Of a stretch of DNA of 64,000 nt, positions 12,901 through 22,933 are shown one piece after another (within the stretch, counting starts at the first letter, position 1; every line of letters starts with the position of its first letter). Below the pieces are notes generated by a model. The model made no database searches. It worked only from the letters and a program-made list of their open reading frames with translations, and was not told the origin of the DNA. Source of the DNA: Caenorhabditis remanei. Lineage: Eukaryota; Nematoda; Chromadorea; Rhabditida; Rhabditidae. Both the position numbers and the translations under genes were made by a program. Location: the NCBI RefSeq assembly GCF_010183535.1, contig NC_071330.1, positions 11,327,717 to 11,391,716 on the forward strand, read 5' to 3'.

Positions 12901-13640
12901 CATCTGATTGTTCTAAAACACACAGTCCAAACCCTCATTATCTTCAAACCATTCTCTCTTAGTTTCTTTCTGTTCCATTCCATTTGTGTTACTCATTTAT
13001 TTCCGATCACAAAGTGTGTTGACCATCGACAATCGACCATATCAACCCATTCCTCTTCTTTCTTCTTTTTTTCAATGTTATCTTTCAACTTTCTACGACA
13101 CAGCACCACACTGTTCTACCCAAATAATGATCTCTCGGCAGGATATGACGTCAGAAAAGGGATTCACTTGCAATCCAAAATAGAAACTGACACAAATGGA
13201 GAAAAAGATAGGGAAAATGAAAAAGAATAGGAAGAAAAAAGACCAATTTGTTACGGAATACTCGACAGATTTATGTGAAACGACACACCTCTTCTCTCGT
13301 TTAGAGCTGGACGGAGAGCACGACAAAGTGACACTTGATATATTGCTCCGAGAATGGTTTCCGGGGGTGACGGAGAAAAGTGAAGAAGAAGAAGAGAAGT
13401 GGTACTTTTAGGAATATATATTGGTAGCGTGATTTGTTCGTCTAGACTTGAATCGAAACTTGGAAGATGTTCTGGGGGGAACAATTGGGATCCCATTTCC
13501 TCAGAATCCAGGGAGAAGCTGTTGAATAAAGTTGACAGTGTTGCTCTTCTAATCTCGATTTAAACGTTTCAATTAAAAAGAGCGCGCAGAAAAACCAAAC
13601 ACTCTAGCTTCTTTCGATTCTCTCTAACTCCATCTCTCTT

Positions 13641-14067
13641 TACAGTACCGCGCAGTAAGATATACAATTTGGCCTTTTTCAGTTAAAAAGGACCAACTTT
13701 GAGAGGCGCTACGGTATTCACTGATTTTTTCACCAAGGTAAATTTTTAATGGATCATATAGAACAAAGCTAAAGCTTCATTTTTGTAGTTGAAAACTTTT
13801 TTGTACGAGAACTTCCTAGCAAGTTACATATCGACAAACCATTTAAGTGCAAAATGGAGTGATTTTTGAACTGTCCCCTTAAAATGATCATAACTCTCGG
13901 GAGAGTGTCGGTACAAAAGAGTTGTCAACTACAAAAATGAAGCTCTACCTTTGTTCTGTACGATTTATACATAATTTACTTTGTGGGACAATCAATGATA
14001 TCGTAACACCCCCCTTAAAGTTGGTCAATTTCAACCAAATTGTATATCTTACTGCACGGTACTGTAT
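13641..14067. mobile_element. long palindromic element (family C), complete copy
   Basis: An element of about 427 bp whose ends are inverted: TACAGTACCGCGCAGTAAGA at the left and its near reverse complement, ending GCACGGTACTGTA, at the right. Internal arms (GACCAACTTTGAGAGGCGCT and its counterpart with CCTTAAAGTTGGTC) extend the symmetry. Related copies lie at about 34.66-35.20 and 61.03-61.46 kb. No transposase is present. Confidence 0.8.
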
Positions 14068-14965
14068 ATGCAGAATACAGTAAGAAAGCTCGCAGAGAAG
14101 TCAGTCACTTCTTATCTGGACATAGTAACAAATAAAACGAAAAACCCCATCACAAACCATAAAAGAACGAAGTGAACCCTAACTACAGTACCCCTCCGAT
14201 CTTCTCCTCCAACCACCTCCTTCTTCTTCTTTCCTTCTTCTATTTTTCTCACAAAAATCGCTTGAGATTCTTGAAAGATCATAGCGACCATGACCAGACT
14301 GAACAATAACAAACGGTAATTTCCATTGATAGATCTTTGTGTTCTCTCACACCAAATGAACTAGGAGATCAAACCGACCATGTGTCGACAACGTGTCCCC
14401 ATCACAATATATCACATTCTTGCAAAACGGAATATCTGGAGGTTCAGTCATGTGGAGATAATGCAGAGAACGTCTAGACGATTTTTGAAGGATCACGAAG
14501 ATTGTTATTTTGAACGATACGGGGGAGATGGAAGGTCCCGGAGAAAAAGAGTCGGAGAGATGTCAAGTCTGAAATCTGAGATCCTAGGTTAAACACACTG
14601 ATGTTTACCTATCTGGAACATGAGAAAAACATAGGGATGAGTTAGACCAATTTTTAAAAAGAGGAGAGACATTTGTTGTTCCGTTACAGTAACCGCATCA
14701 CCAAACTTCAATTATTTCATAGTCAAAATCATTAATTATGGTTGAAACGTATTAAAGACTTAACACACTGAAAGTCAACGAAATTCTTCCATATTTAGTT
14801 GGTTTGAAATTGTTGCCTGTATTCAAAAGCGAGTATCTCGAAAACTAAACGAGAAATCTAAACGAATTTTCACTACAAAATTGAATATCTAGTTTTGAAT
14901 TATAACATACTTTAAAGTAATAATCATGGAGTAGTTTATATCGTCGTGAGAAGTTCTTCAAAATA

Positions 14966-15172
14966 CCGTAAAACCTGTAAAAGAGGCGTATCCGCTAGCA
15001 AGAGTTTGGAGCATCCTTTAAAGATATGAAAAAAATTTTCCACTGAAAAAATATTCTATGAGTATTAAGCTATATTTTCTCAGTTAACAGCTTTTTGATA
15101 TTTCCTTTGGGAACCGAGATATACTGCAACGAAGAGTCATCACTAGGGGCGCCTCTATTACAGGTTTTACGG
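14966..15172. mobile_element. TA-flanked inverted-repeat element (family D)
   Basis: The left end is CCGTAAAACCTGTAAAAGAG and the right end is CTCTATTACAGGTTTTACGG, flanked by TA. It is about 207 bp, non-coding, and the only copy of this type noticed in the window. The CCGTAAA tip is shared with family B, which suggests that the same kind of transposase mobilised it. Confidence 0.75.
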
Positions 15173-15665
15173 TAGGTAATTTTCGGACATTTAAGGATAA
15201 TTTGGGATGCTCGTTTTATTTTTTAAATTAGATTTTTCTAAAATTTCAGTTCCAGTAGTCAACGAAATAACAAAATGGACGATCGTCTATCAGCTTATCC
15301 TCACACTCCCCCTCTCCATCTCTTTCTCTTCCTTCTTTCAGCTGCACCCAGTACAATCGTTCCGTTCCAACACTGACCATTTTCTTCTCCTATCTCTGTT
15401 TGCACCCTACAATCTACACTCCTCCCATCCCATCTCCAACCGACCAAAAACTAGTCCAATTCTTTCTTTCTCAGAAGAAGAATCACAATGATCGCATGTG
15501 GTCTGATGAGGTCATTCCGATCGAAGTGGGCGGTCCCATCTCTCCATTTTTTCTATTTTTATCATTTGAGCTATTGTTGGAAAAGTATAAAAAGGAGAGG
15601 AATCAGTGGGGAAAATCAGCAATTTTCTGATTAAATCTAAAAATTTCTATTTCTAAAACACAAAA

Positions 15666-15906
15666 ATGAATGTTAACATCTTCTCAATTCTTCTGATCAT
15701 CCTCGTCATTCTATCTGGTGAGATCCAGAAATTCCAAAATTCAAATTTCAATTCGTATATTTACAGAAGTGGAATCCAGTACTCTCCGTGATATGTTCAC
15801 AAAGAACATCCAGAAACGACAAGAGACAACTGGAGGAATGCAGACTGCTTACACGAAACTACTGCCTCCACACGTGGCTGAATGGTTCTTGAGAAAACAT
15901 TTCTAG
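15666..15906 (+). CDS. small secreted peptide precursor, 63 residues
   Basis: Two exons, 15666-15717 and 15767-15906, with a 49-base intron ending TTTACAG. Residues 1-18 (MNVNIFSILLIILVILSE) form a signal peptide. The remainder is a short charged peptide that contains one dibasic site, Lys-Arg in the segment NIQKRQETTGG, followed by a piece ending EWFLRKHF. There are no cysteines. The layout (signal peptide, one KR cleavage site, short mature peptide) is compatible with a neuropeptide-like or other processed peptide, but I recognise no family motif and there is no C-terminal Gly for amidation. A TATA-like sequence (GTATAAAAAGG) lies about 80 bases upstream of the ATG. Confidence 0.65.
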
Positions 15907-16889
15907 ATAGATCAACTCCTCGAAAATTGTAAATATTAATGGAAACATATACGAGAATTTCTTTTTGAAAACTGGACATATCGCTTCATTTTGCTTTTAT
16001 TTTGTACATCATCTCAGCTTCTTTTTGTCAATATATGAACAATTCTGACTGATTTTTGTTGTTAGGGACATACGGAAAAACGGGGACATAGACATGCACA
16101 AGTGGGGGACGGAGTACCAGCAGGAACCTAAAAATCAAGTAAGCCTCATAAAATGGATGTTACCTGAAATGTTCTGTCTCAATTTCTGTGAACATGGTTA
16201 TGCGGAAGACGTGGTTGTAACGCTCCATAGTAGTACGGAATGAAAATTTTCCTTTTCTCGGAATCTGAAATTTGAAACCGGAATAAAATTTCCAGAATCC
16301 GGAACAGGAACGAAAAAAAATCAGAATTCCGGAATTTCGAATGATTTGCTAAATTTGCAAGACCAAGTCATTTTTCTAGTGTTTTTAATGATAAATAAAA
16401 ATTAAAACTACTTTTAAGAATCCCATCGAAAAAAGACTATAGTCGTCTTTTAATCTTAAAAGAATTGAAAATTTTAACTACCGGGTTTCGGAAATAGGAA
16501 ACTCAAGAAAACGGAATCCGAAATCCGGCACCGGAATGAGAAAAAAAACCCAGAAATCCGGACTTTCGGAATTCGGATTCCGGACTACTATTCAACGCTC
16601 CAGCTCTGGCGCACCGTTGACGTGTTTTTACTTTAAGTAGTTTATCGTGAGACGGCATGAACATGGATATTCGGACGAGTATGTTTCTTATTGAAAATTT
16701 TTATTCGGCTCAATTTTGAGAATCAAATCACAAAAAATGGAAGAATTATTGCTTTTTATAATGCAGTAGAAATAAGCGACAGATGAGTTTGAAATATCAC
16801 AAAAACTTTGAAATGATACGATTAGATACAAAAGACGTGGTAATTGTACAGAAGGGTTTGGCACATTCACGAGAATTCCGTTTTCCCAG
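15907..16889. repeat. CGGAAT-rich block in intergenic DNA
   Basis: Between 16240 and 16590 the words CGGAAT, CCGGAA and their reverse complements recur many times (for example AATCCGGAACAGGAACG, CGGAATTTCG, TTCGGAATTCGGATTCCGG). This makes a degenerate, partly palindromic simple repeat. The rest of this stretch holds the short 3' region of the peptide gene and no other gene. Confidence 0.6.
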
Positions 16890-17948
16890 TTAGATTCCGA
16901 AAATTCTCTCGAACCAACTTTGTTTTTTTGGCTTTTCCTTGTCCGAGTTTTCCTCCGCTTTTCGTTGTCGCTTGTTCACTTTCTTCGGGTGAAGTGATAC
17001 ATATTCTTCATTCATTTTATTCAAATACTCAATTGAACTATAATATCGAATCTCGGCTCTTGCGATAAACCACATTGCGATGGTTACTGTAATTTGAGGG
17101 TACTGTAATCTTTCATCTAAAAACCTCCTCTTCACTTACTGTGTGTTTCGAGCCAATAGATTCCTTGATCTCGTAGATACTCCAACCGAATCGGGTCATT
17201 TTCTGGGGTAAATATAAATGATACATTGCTGATAATTATATTGAGCATGTAGACACCTCCTGCGCCCACCTGAAAACAAAAATGAGTGTGTAGAGAGAAG
17301 AGAGGGCGCAGAGAAGTGAGACAGTCTCGCTTCTCTGCGCTCTCTCACTGTCGATATTTAGTTGGTTTGTTGGTAAATATCTCGAAATTAAAAAGAGATA
17401 TCAAAAAACTATGGGCTGTCGAATTTATTGGCACAAACATGTTAGCTCGGCACAGTTCTTACAACTGCGCTCCACCGAAACGCCCTTGAAAAAATTCTCC
17501 TTTTCTCGGAGTCTCTCAATTTCGAATACAATTTTCTTCGGTTTCGGTAGAGCGCGATTGGAAGAAGCGTGGCGTGCTAATATGTTTTTTTAACTTCTTG
17601 ACAGCTCTGACAGTTTTTGAGATATTTCGTCTGAACCTCCGAGAGTGTCTGACTTCTCTGCGTCGTCACATTCAAAGATGAACAGTCTATGAAACCTGAA
17701 ATCCTCACCAGAAAGTGCTGTGCCCATTCCCAATTCTTCTCATTTCCAATTGATCCATGTAAGAAAGCGCACGCACTTGGAAAAGCAACACATATCACTG
17801 TGATATGTTTCCAAGAAGATCTAGCATCGAACTCCTCTGGACGGATATAATAACGGATTGCATTTACGATTTGTAGAATGATAAATATAGTTTTATATCT
17901 AATGCCTAGTAGGCAAGGTGCCTTGACAGATGCATATTTGGTGACCAT
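16890..17948 (-). CDS. multi-pass membrane protein, 188 residues
   Basis: Exons on the - strand: 17948-17709, 17269-17140, 17086-16890. Three to four hydrophobic segments are visible: IFIILQIVNAIRYYI near residue 22, HITVICVAFPSACAFLHG near 48, VGAGGVYMLNIIISNVSFIF near 82, and ITIAMWFIARA near 124. A Lys/Glu-rich, presumably cytoplasmic tail (residues 145-185) ends in WFERIFGI. The family is not recognised. The His before the third segment (WAQHFLVGAGGVYML) loosely recalls the Frag1/DRAM/PGAP2 membrane family, but that is only a weak impression. The start Met was chosen because no further acceptor is evident upstream. The second intron (17270-17708) contains a family A element and copies of the short palindromic repeat. 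Confidence 0.65.
17288..17347. repeat. short palindromic 'TTCTCTGCGCTCTC' repeat
   Basis: A good copy inside an intron of the membrane protein gene. AGAGAGAAGAGAGGGCGCAG is followed by AGAAGTGAGACAGTCTCGC and TTCTCTGCGCTCTCTCAC. A truncated copy lies at about 17640-17664. Confidence 0.75.
17441..17581. mobile_element. inverted-repeat element (family A)
   Basis: Starts GTTAGCTCGGCACAGTTCTT and ends GGAAGAAGCGTGGCGTGCTA. It is intronic to the multi-pass membrane protein gene and lies in the same orientation as the copies at 7.2, 47.4 and 54.7 kb. Confidence 0.8.
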
Positions 17949-18436
17949 TCAAAATACGAATAACAATAACAAGAACGAGGAGAGGAGAAGCGGACGACGT
18001 CTTCGGAGCCTTCTGATGCTATCAGGATGCGCGTATTCTTTTTTTCGAAAGAAGAAGGGCGGTTGCTAAGCGATAAAGAGAGAGAGAGTGGAGAAAAAAG
18101 AGAGAGTAAGTAACCTCTTTTTCTAATCATTTTCTTGTCTCTCTCTACTTTTTTCTCGTATTATTTTACGCCTGACTACGAGATTTTCTTGTTTTTAGAT
18201 GGGTACATCGGGGAATTCAAATAGAGAAAAAGTGCACATTTTGGAGAGACGAAAAGTTGTATATTGATAATGAGGAGATGGATTTGCTCTATTGAATTCA
18301 AATTTTGAAAAAAAGTGTAGAGTTTAAACCACGTTTTGAAGAGTGAGTTTGAGAATTTGATAAGGAGGGATTGGTTATCTAACGGAACAGAAAAGAGTCG
18401 AGATATACTCTTTTAAAATCAAACAGTTTACTCTGT

Positions 18437-18595
18437 AAGAGTAAGAGAGCGTAGAGAACAGAGCTGTGCGGAATTCCTTCCTTCGACTTCCTTCTTCCTT
18501 CTTCCTTCTTCCCTTTTCAAAAATTTTACTTCCGCACAGCTCTGGTAGAGAAGTTAGACACTCTAGCTTCTCTGCGCTATCTCACTCTCTCAATA
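18437..18595. repeat. short palindromic repeat split by a second palindrome
   Basis: Here the usual arms (GAGAGCGTAGAGAACAGAG and TTCTCTGCGCTATCTCACTC) are separated by about 90 bases. That spacer is bounded by AGCTGTGCGGAA and its reverse complement TTCCGCACAGCT and has a CTTCC-rich centre. It looks like one inverted repeat inserted inside another. Confidence 0.6.
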
Positions 18596-18915
18596 TCAGT
18601 AGCTTGTTTTTAAAATCTCTGGAAATAACGAAGCTAGCAAAACTTTTCCAAGTGACAGGAGGTAACTTTATTCCGGTTGTTCTCATAGTTAATACATTTT
18701 GTACGATTCTTTCCTCCGCAGTTATGGATTTATAAAATTTGATCACTGTTTTTTAAAACGTTTCTAAATAGTATATTTGGATTGTTTAGGAACAGTCCGT
18801 ACAATCTCTGTCTGTCTGTCTGTATGTCCTCAAATATTCAAATGTCATATTTGACTTCATAAATATCTCAATATCATCATCAAAGAGTGAATAATCTAAA
18901 AACAAGTTTCTAGTT

Positions 18916-20628
18916 TCATTGAGTCATTTCAGCGGCCGTCGATTCGGGTCCCATTTTTCTCTCTTCCACTTTCAGATCCTCCGGTATGAGCACTTCAAAT
19001 GAGACCTGTAATCCAGCGGACACTTTGCACATTGCAGCGTTATTTGTGAAAGTTCCCAAGTAGTGAGGAGCAGAGAACACTGTCTGGAAATGATAACTAT
19101 ATTTCAGTTGTCTATCTTTAAAGGCGTATACAGTAAAAACTGTGGCAGTTACTGAAAAGTTGTCAAGTTCATTCTAGAACGTACCACAAGTTTCTTTCCA
19201 GCAAAGAACTCATAACCATCCTGAACACATTGATGTCCTCTCACAATCAAATCGATATCCAACATTTTACAACACTCAATCACCGCGTCTTCCCCAAAAA
19301 CTACACTTGCTCCACGTGGATTCGGTTGCCAGCCGGTTGATCCTTTTCCCGGATCCGACCACAGGATGTCGTTCTCAAGGCAGTCGTCTTCCAAGTTGAA
19401 TGGACTAGAAAATGTTAGGCCATGGTTTGAGAAAAGCTAGGCCATAGCGTACCTTCTCAATTTTCTCAAATCGTCCAGTGACTTGAGTTGTTTCGAAATT
19501 CCTCCATGCATACAAAGGATTCGTCCACCAATCAGACCAACCAGTGGCATCACATCAAACATTTTCTGAAATCCGAGAGTACATCTGTCTGTTTGTCCGA
19601 ATGTCCCTCTTACGGTGAACTCCTCATAAATCGGGATTGCAAATTCTCCCTTCCGAGTGAATATTTCCTCTCTGAATCCATATTTATCATTGATGTGTGC
19701 CAACTCATGATTTCCACGTAACATCATGAAGTTATTCGGATAACGAGCTTTGAATGAGAGACAAAGAAGAATAACTTCCAGACTATACGCTCCACGATCA
19801 ACGTAATCTCCGAGGAACATATAATTCGAATCCGGGGGGAAACCACCCTGCAAATACGCTCTATTGAAGTTCTCAATAGAGCACGTTTGCTACCTGAGCG
19901 AATAGTCTAATCAAATCTGGAAATTGACCGTGAAGATCTCCACAAATACGTACGGGACCATCGATTTCCACTAGACGACCTTGAGCTTCGAATATCTTTT
20001 TGCAAATATCTAAATGCTTTCCGTATTATCAATAGAGTATGTTTCCATACATGTCAGTCTAAGAATATCCATTGTTTTGATTGTTTTTGAGATCCCTTTG
20101 CAGCTTAGCAACGTTTTTATGAAGCACTCCGCGAATCTTTCTGAAAGTTTTGATGGTAGTATGACCTAGAAAACTTCAGCCCAATCACTAACTATTCGAA
20201 TCGTCACTTCTCTTTTCGAAACTCTCATTCCGCTTCGCTTCGTCCATCATGACGTCATTGTCAGATACAGCGGCACTCATCTAAAAAAGTTGTAAAAACC
20301 TGGATTTGAATACCCGCGTTTGTTAACTTCAAATGCGATAGAGCGCGTTTGCAATTTGATTAAAAATCTAAATTTGAAAAACCGCGCATATACTTTTTTG
20401 GTAGAGCGCGTTTACTATTTTCTCTGCATCTCTCGTCTCTCGTCAGAGTTCCACATCATGAGTATTTCGACCTAATTTTGAAACAGAACAGTAATTTTTC
20501 AGCATTAAAATCTGTTAAAATATTGAATTGAAACATAGAAGTTTTCTGATTTTTCTAGAACTTCAAATCAATTCATAAATCACCTCAGCAACTTGTGTTG
20601 GAAGTTTTGAAGTTGGTTTCTTCGACAT
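18916..20628 (-). CDS. PP1-like Ser/Thr protein phosphatase catalytic protein
   Basis: Seven exons on the - strand: 20628-20584, 20280-20193, 20140-20051, 20009-19894, 19847-19453, 19404-19185, 19083-18916, giving 373 residues. The metallophosphatase motifs are all present in order: GDLHGQ, GDYVDRG, RGNHE, HGGI and VRGHQ, ending in SAPHYLG where classical PP1 has SAPNYCG. This is a divergent nematode PP1 with a Lys/Asp/Glu-rich N-terminal extension of about 60 residues. It should dephosphorylate phosphoserine/threonine with two metal ions held by the Asp/His/Asn residues of those motifs. It lies 257 bases downstream of the RidA gene on the same strand. A second Met at 20280 directly follows a TTTTTTAG acceptor and could be an alternative start. 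It matches what I remember as C. elegans C23G10.1. Confidence 0.92.
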
Positions 20629-20885
20629 TTTTCACAAATTATTGTCCTCTAATCGAGTTTCTCTTGATTTCGTTATTTGCAATAATAGAATGAGTATCAA
20701 CCACGAAGAATTATCGCCGAACTCGTCCCAAGTCGATGTAGAAATGAGGCGGAAAAAAGTCCACAGAAGAAAAAGGTTTTTGAAAAATTTCAAGAATTTC
20801 AGAACGTGCCACGTTATTTAAAATTGAATGAAAAGTTTATACGATCATCACATGAAAATGGGAAAACTATGCATAGAAAATCAAT

Positions 20886-21665
20886 TTAATTTTGAACTTC
20901 TTCAATTTCACCAGCGATGGCGACGGCTTCAATCTCAACAAGTCCCCCCTTTGGAAGAGCGGCGACTTGATAGGCGGCACGAGCTGGATATGGAGCCTTG
21001 AAATATTGTCCGTAGACCTCGTTCACGGTGGCAAAGTCGGAAATGTTTTGGAGAAGAACCGTGGTTTTCACGACTGAAATAGTGTTTTAAAAGTAAACCA
21101 CAATAAACAAATCTATTACCATGTCCATAATCGGCTCCGGCTGCCTTGAGAACCTCTCCGATATTCTTGAGACTTTGGTGGGTTTGCTCAACGATTCCCT
21201 CCTTCAAATCACCGGTTTTTGGGTCCAATCCCAGAGATCCGGAGAGGTAGATAGTGTTTCCGGCGCGAACGGCTTGGCTGGAAAACAAGTTATTGCAATG
21301 TTCAAAACGTAAAATTAGAACTAGATACCTGTATGGTCCGATGGCTCCTGGAGCATTAGCAGAGCTAATTATTTGACGGGTGACTTTTTGAGCCATATCG
21401 ATCACTTTGGTTCTCCTGAATTGGTTACTCATTTAGGTTTCATGATTTCTCCACATTTTAAGGAACCAAAAATCAACAACAAAGATAAAAATGCCTTCAC
21501 CACCACCACCGAAAACTTTGGAAAATAACGACGAACTAACTTAGCCGCATCCTGCTCAGAAGTCTCCTCAGCGCCAGTTTCAGACCGTTTAAGCGCATTT
21601 GCAACTGGTGGAAGCATCGGCATTGTTAGAAGGGAAAGAAGAACCGAAAAAGAGAAGACGTACAT
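20886..21665 (-). CDS. RidA/YjgF/UK114 reactive-intermediate deaminase, two N-termini
   Basis: Core model on the - strand: 21432-21329, 21277-21120, 21073-20886 (149 residues, start MSNQFRR). RidA-family enzymes hydrolyse reactive enamine/imine intermediates of amino acid metabolism, for example 2-aminoacrylate. Family motifs are the IGPYSQAV segment, [14 protein letters not shown], and the C-terminal [25 protein letters not shown], where the Arg after PA binds the substrate carboxylate. A longer form is also possible. An upstream exon at 21665-21541 starts [13 protein letters not shown] and splices through a GTTAGT donor to a TTCAG acceptor at 21415 inside exon 1. The frame stays open for 185 residues and gains a hydrophobic N-terminus. 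The gene lies between rps-3 and the phosphatase gene, all co-directional. Confidence 0.9.
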
Positions 21666-21914
21666 TATGTGAAGGAGTGGGGTTATCTCAAAAGGCGGAG
21701 AGGAGAAAATCGAAATGAGACAAATTGAAGAGAAACAAGACGATGTGAGACACCAACCGAGGTCAACCACGCTTATCAGCGTGTTTATGAATGGTGGTTC
21801 TGCAACGAAACAGTTTGCGGCGAAGCTCCTCCCCTTATTTGTTCAACGAAAGTACCAGCCGATTTTCAAACATTAAAGTGTCCTTAACAAAAAAGAGTAA
21901 CAATTAACCAACAA

Positions 21915-21920
21915 TTTATT
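21915..21920 (-). terminator. poly(A) signal of rps-3
   Basis: AATAAA on the - strand, 18 bases downstream of the rps-3 stop codon. It is followed by T-rich sequence towards the next gene of the putative operon. Confidence 0.65.
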
Positions 21921-21937
21921 TGGAAAGTAACAACAGT

Positions 21938-22933
21938 TTATTGAACTGGAGCAACTGGTTGGGCTGGTGGGACCTGAACGTCCTTCTTCTCCTCCTTGTG
22001 CTGGCTGTGTGGTTCCTTTGGAATAACCTCCTCTTGTGGTTCAACAATTTGGACATGGTCTGGAAGGGCGATTCTTGGTCCGTTCTGTCCACGTGGGTCG
22101 TATGGAAGCATGATCTTGACCTTGATTCCGATGACTCCTGAAATGTTACAAATAGTTTTAAGCAGAGATTGATAAATTAAATCATACCTTGACGAAGTTG
22201 GACGTGTCTGACGGCTTGTTGGATGTAGTCGTTGACTGGGTGTCCAGAGTGGATCATGAGTCCGTCGACGAACTTCATGGCCTTGGCACGCTGTCCGCGA
22301 AGCTTTCCGGAGACAATAACCTATAATTATGAATCACTTGTTTTGATGAATTGGAATTTGTTAATTAGAAAAAAACTAGCATTTTAAAAGCCGACTTTCG
22401 GTTATTGATTAAAAACAAATAATAACACTTACCTCAACTCCTTGAGCTCCAGACTCCATGATGAAGCGGAGAACTCCGTAGCAAGCACGACGGACGGCAA
22501 GTCCTCCAACGAGCTTGTATCTGAGAGACTCGCACTGAGCGACAGCGCAGAGTCCTCTGTTGGAGACCTTCTCGGCGTAGAGCTATAAAATAAAATTGAG
22601 TGCCAAATTGCGAAATGAAAATTTTACCTCAACAGATCCCTCCTCGAAGGCGAATCTCTTTTGAACAACCGAGGTGAGCTCCTTAATTCTGCGTCCACGC
22701 TCTCCCAAAACGTTTTGGGTGCGGGTGGCCATGATGATGACCTCAGCTCTAGCTGGAGTGCTGCGGACCTTAAAACAACTTCTTTTTATAGATACACTAT
22801 GACTCTAATTTACCTCAACGCCGGAGTATCCGTCCTCAGCGAGCTCCTTCATCAAGAAGTTGTTAAGCTCAGCCTTGAAGATTCCGCCGATGACGGCCTT
22901 CTTCTTCTTGGTCACGTTTTGATTGGCAGCCAT
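21938..22933 (-). CDS. rps-3: 40S ribosomal protein S3 (uS3)
   Basis: Five exons on the - strand: 22933-22814, 22768-22628, 22582-22433, 22320-22188, 22137-21938, giving 247 residues, the size expected for nematode RPS-3. It is a component of the 40S subunit at the mRNA entry channel. Features visible are the N-terminal [20 protein letters not shown] helix, the KH-2 domain with the [10 protein letters not shown] loop (near residues 65-75), the C-terminal domain with [28 protein letters not shown] and [18 protein letters not shown], and a Pro/Glu/Val-rich tail. The start ATG (AACATGG context) lies about 22 bases after a TTTTTCAG acceptor at 22956, probably an SL1 trans-splice site. It shares a 706-bp divergent promoter region with the NADAR gene and heads a likely co-directional operon. 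Confidence 0.98.

Larger units (their letters stand above)
7538..15665. other. gene-poor intergenic region, repeats only
   Basis: Eight kilobases without a convincing exon chain. It contains GA/CT-rich low-complexity tracts (8.1-8.4, 9.2-9.7, 10.5-10.7, 11.2-11.3, 12.1-12.4, 13.0-13.4 kb), a degenerate 'CTAGGCCA/AACTAGTCC' word family (8.6-9.1 and 10.0-11.0 kb), GACA tetranucleotide runs (11.47 and 11.93 kb), and three inverted-repeat elements listed separately. Small open frames such as 9241-9456 and 12253-12456 are by-products of purine-rich DNA. Confidence 0.6.

Noticed and set aside
12132..13496. Cluster of open frames on both strands at 12.1-13.5 kb
   Set aside because: They are compositional (GA-rich on one strand, CT-rich on the other). 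No donor/acceptor chain links them and residues are Lys/Glu or Phe/Ser runs.
18055..18080. X-box-like GTTGCTAAGCGATAA upstream of the multi-pass membrane protein gene
   Set aside because: It resembles half of a DAF-19/RFX site, but the second half does not fit the consensus at several positions.
16890..18916. Inclusion of the multi-pass membrane protein gene in the rps-3 operon
   Set aside because: The gap from the phosphatase stop to its start is nearly 1 kb and contains repeats, too long for a typical operon junction.
21429..21770. 113-residue open frame as a separate gene overlapping the RidA start
   Set aside because: Only its middle (from 21665) fits a spliced upstream exon of RidA. 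The rest reads through an intron and stops on top of the RidA ATG.
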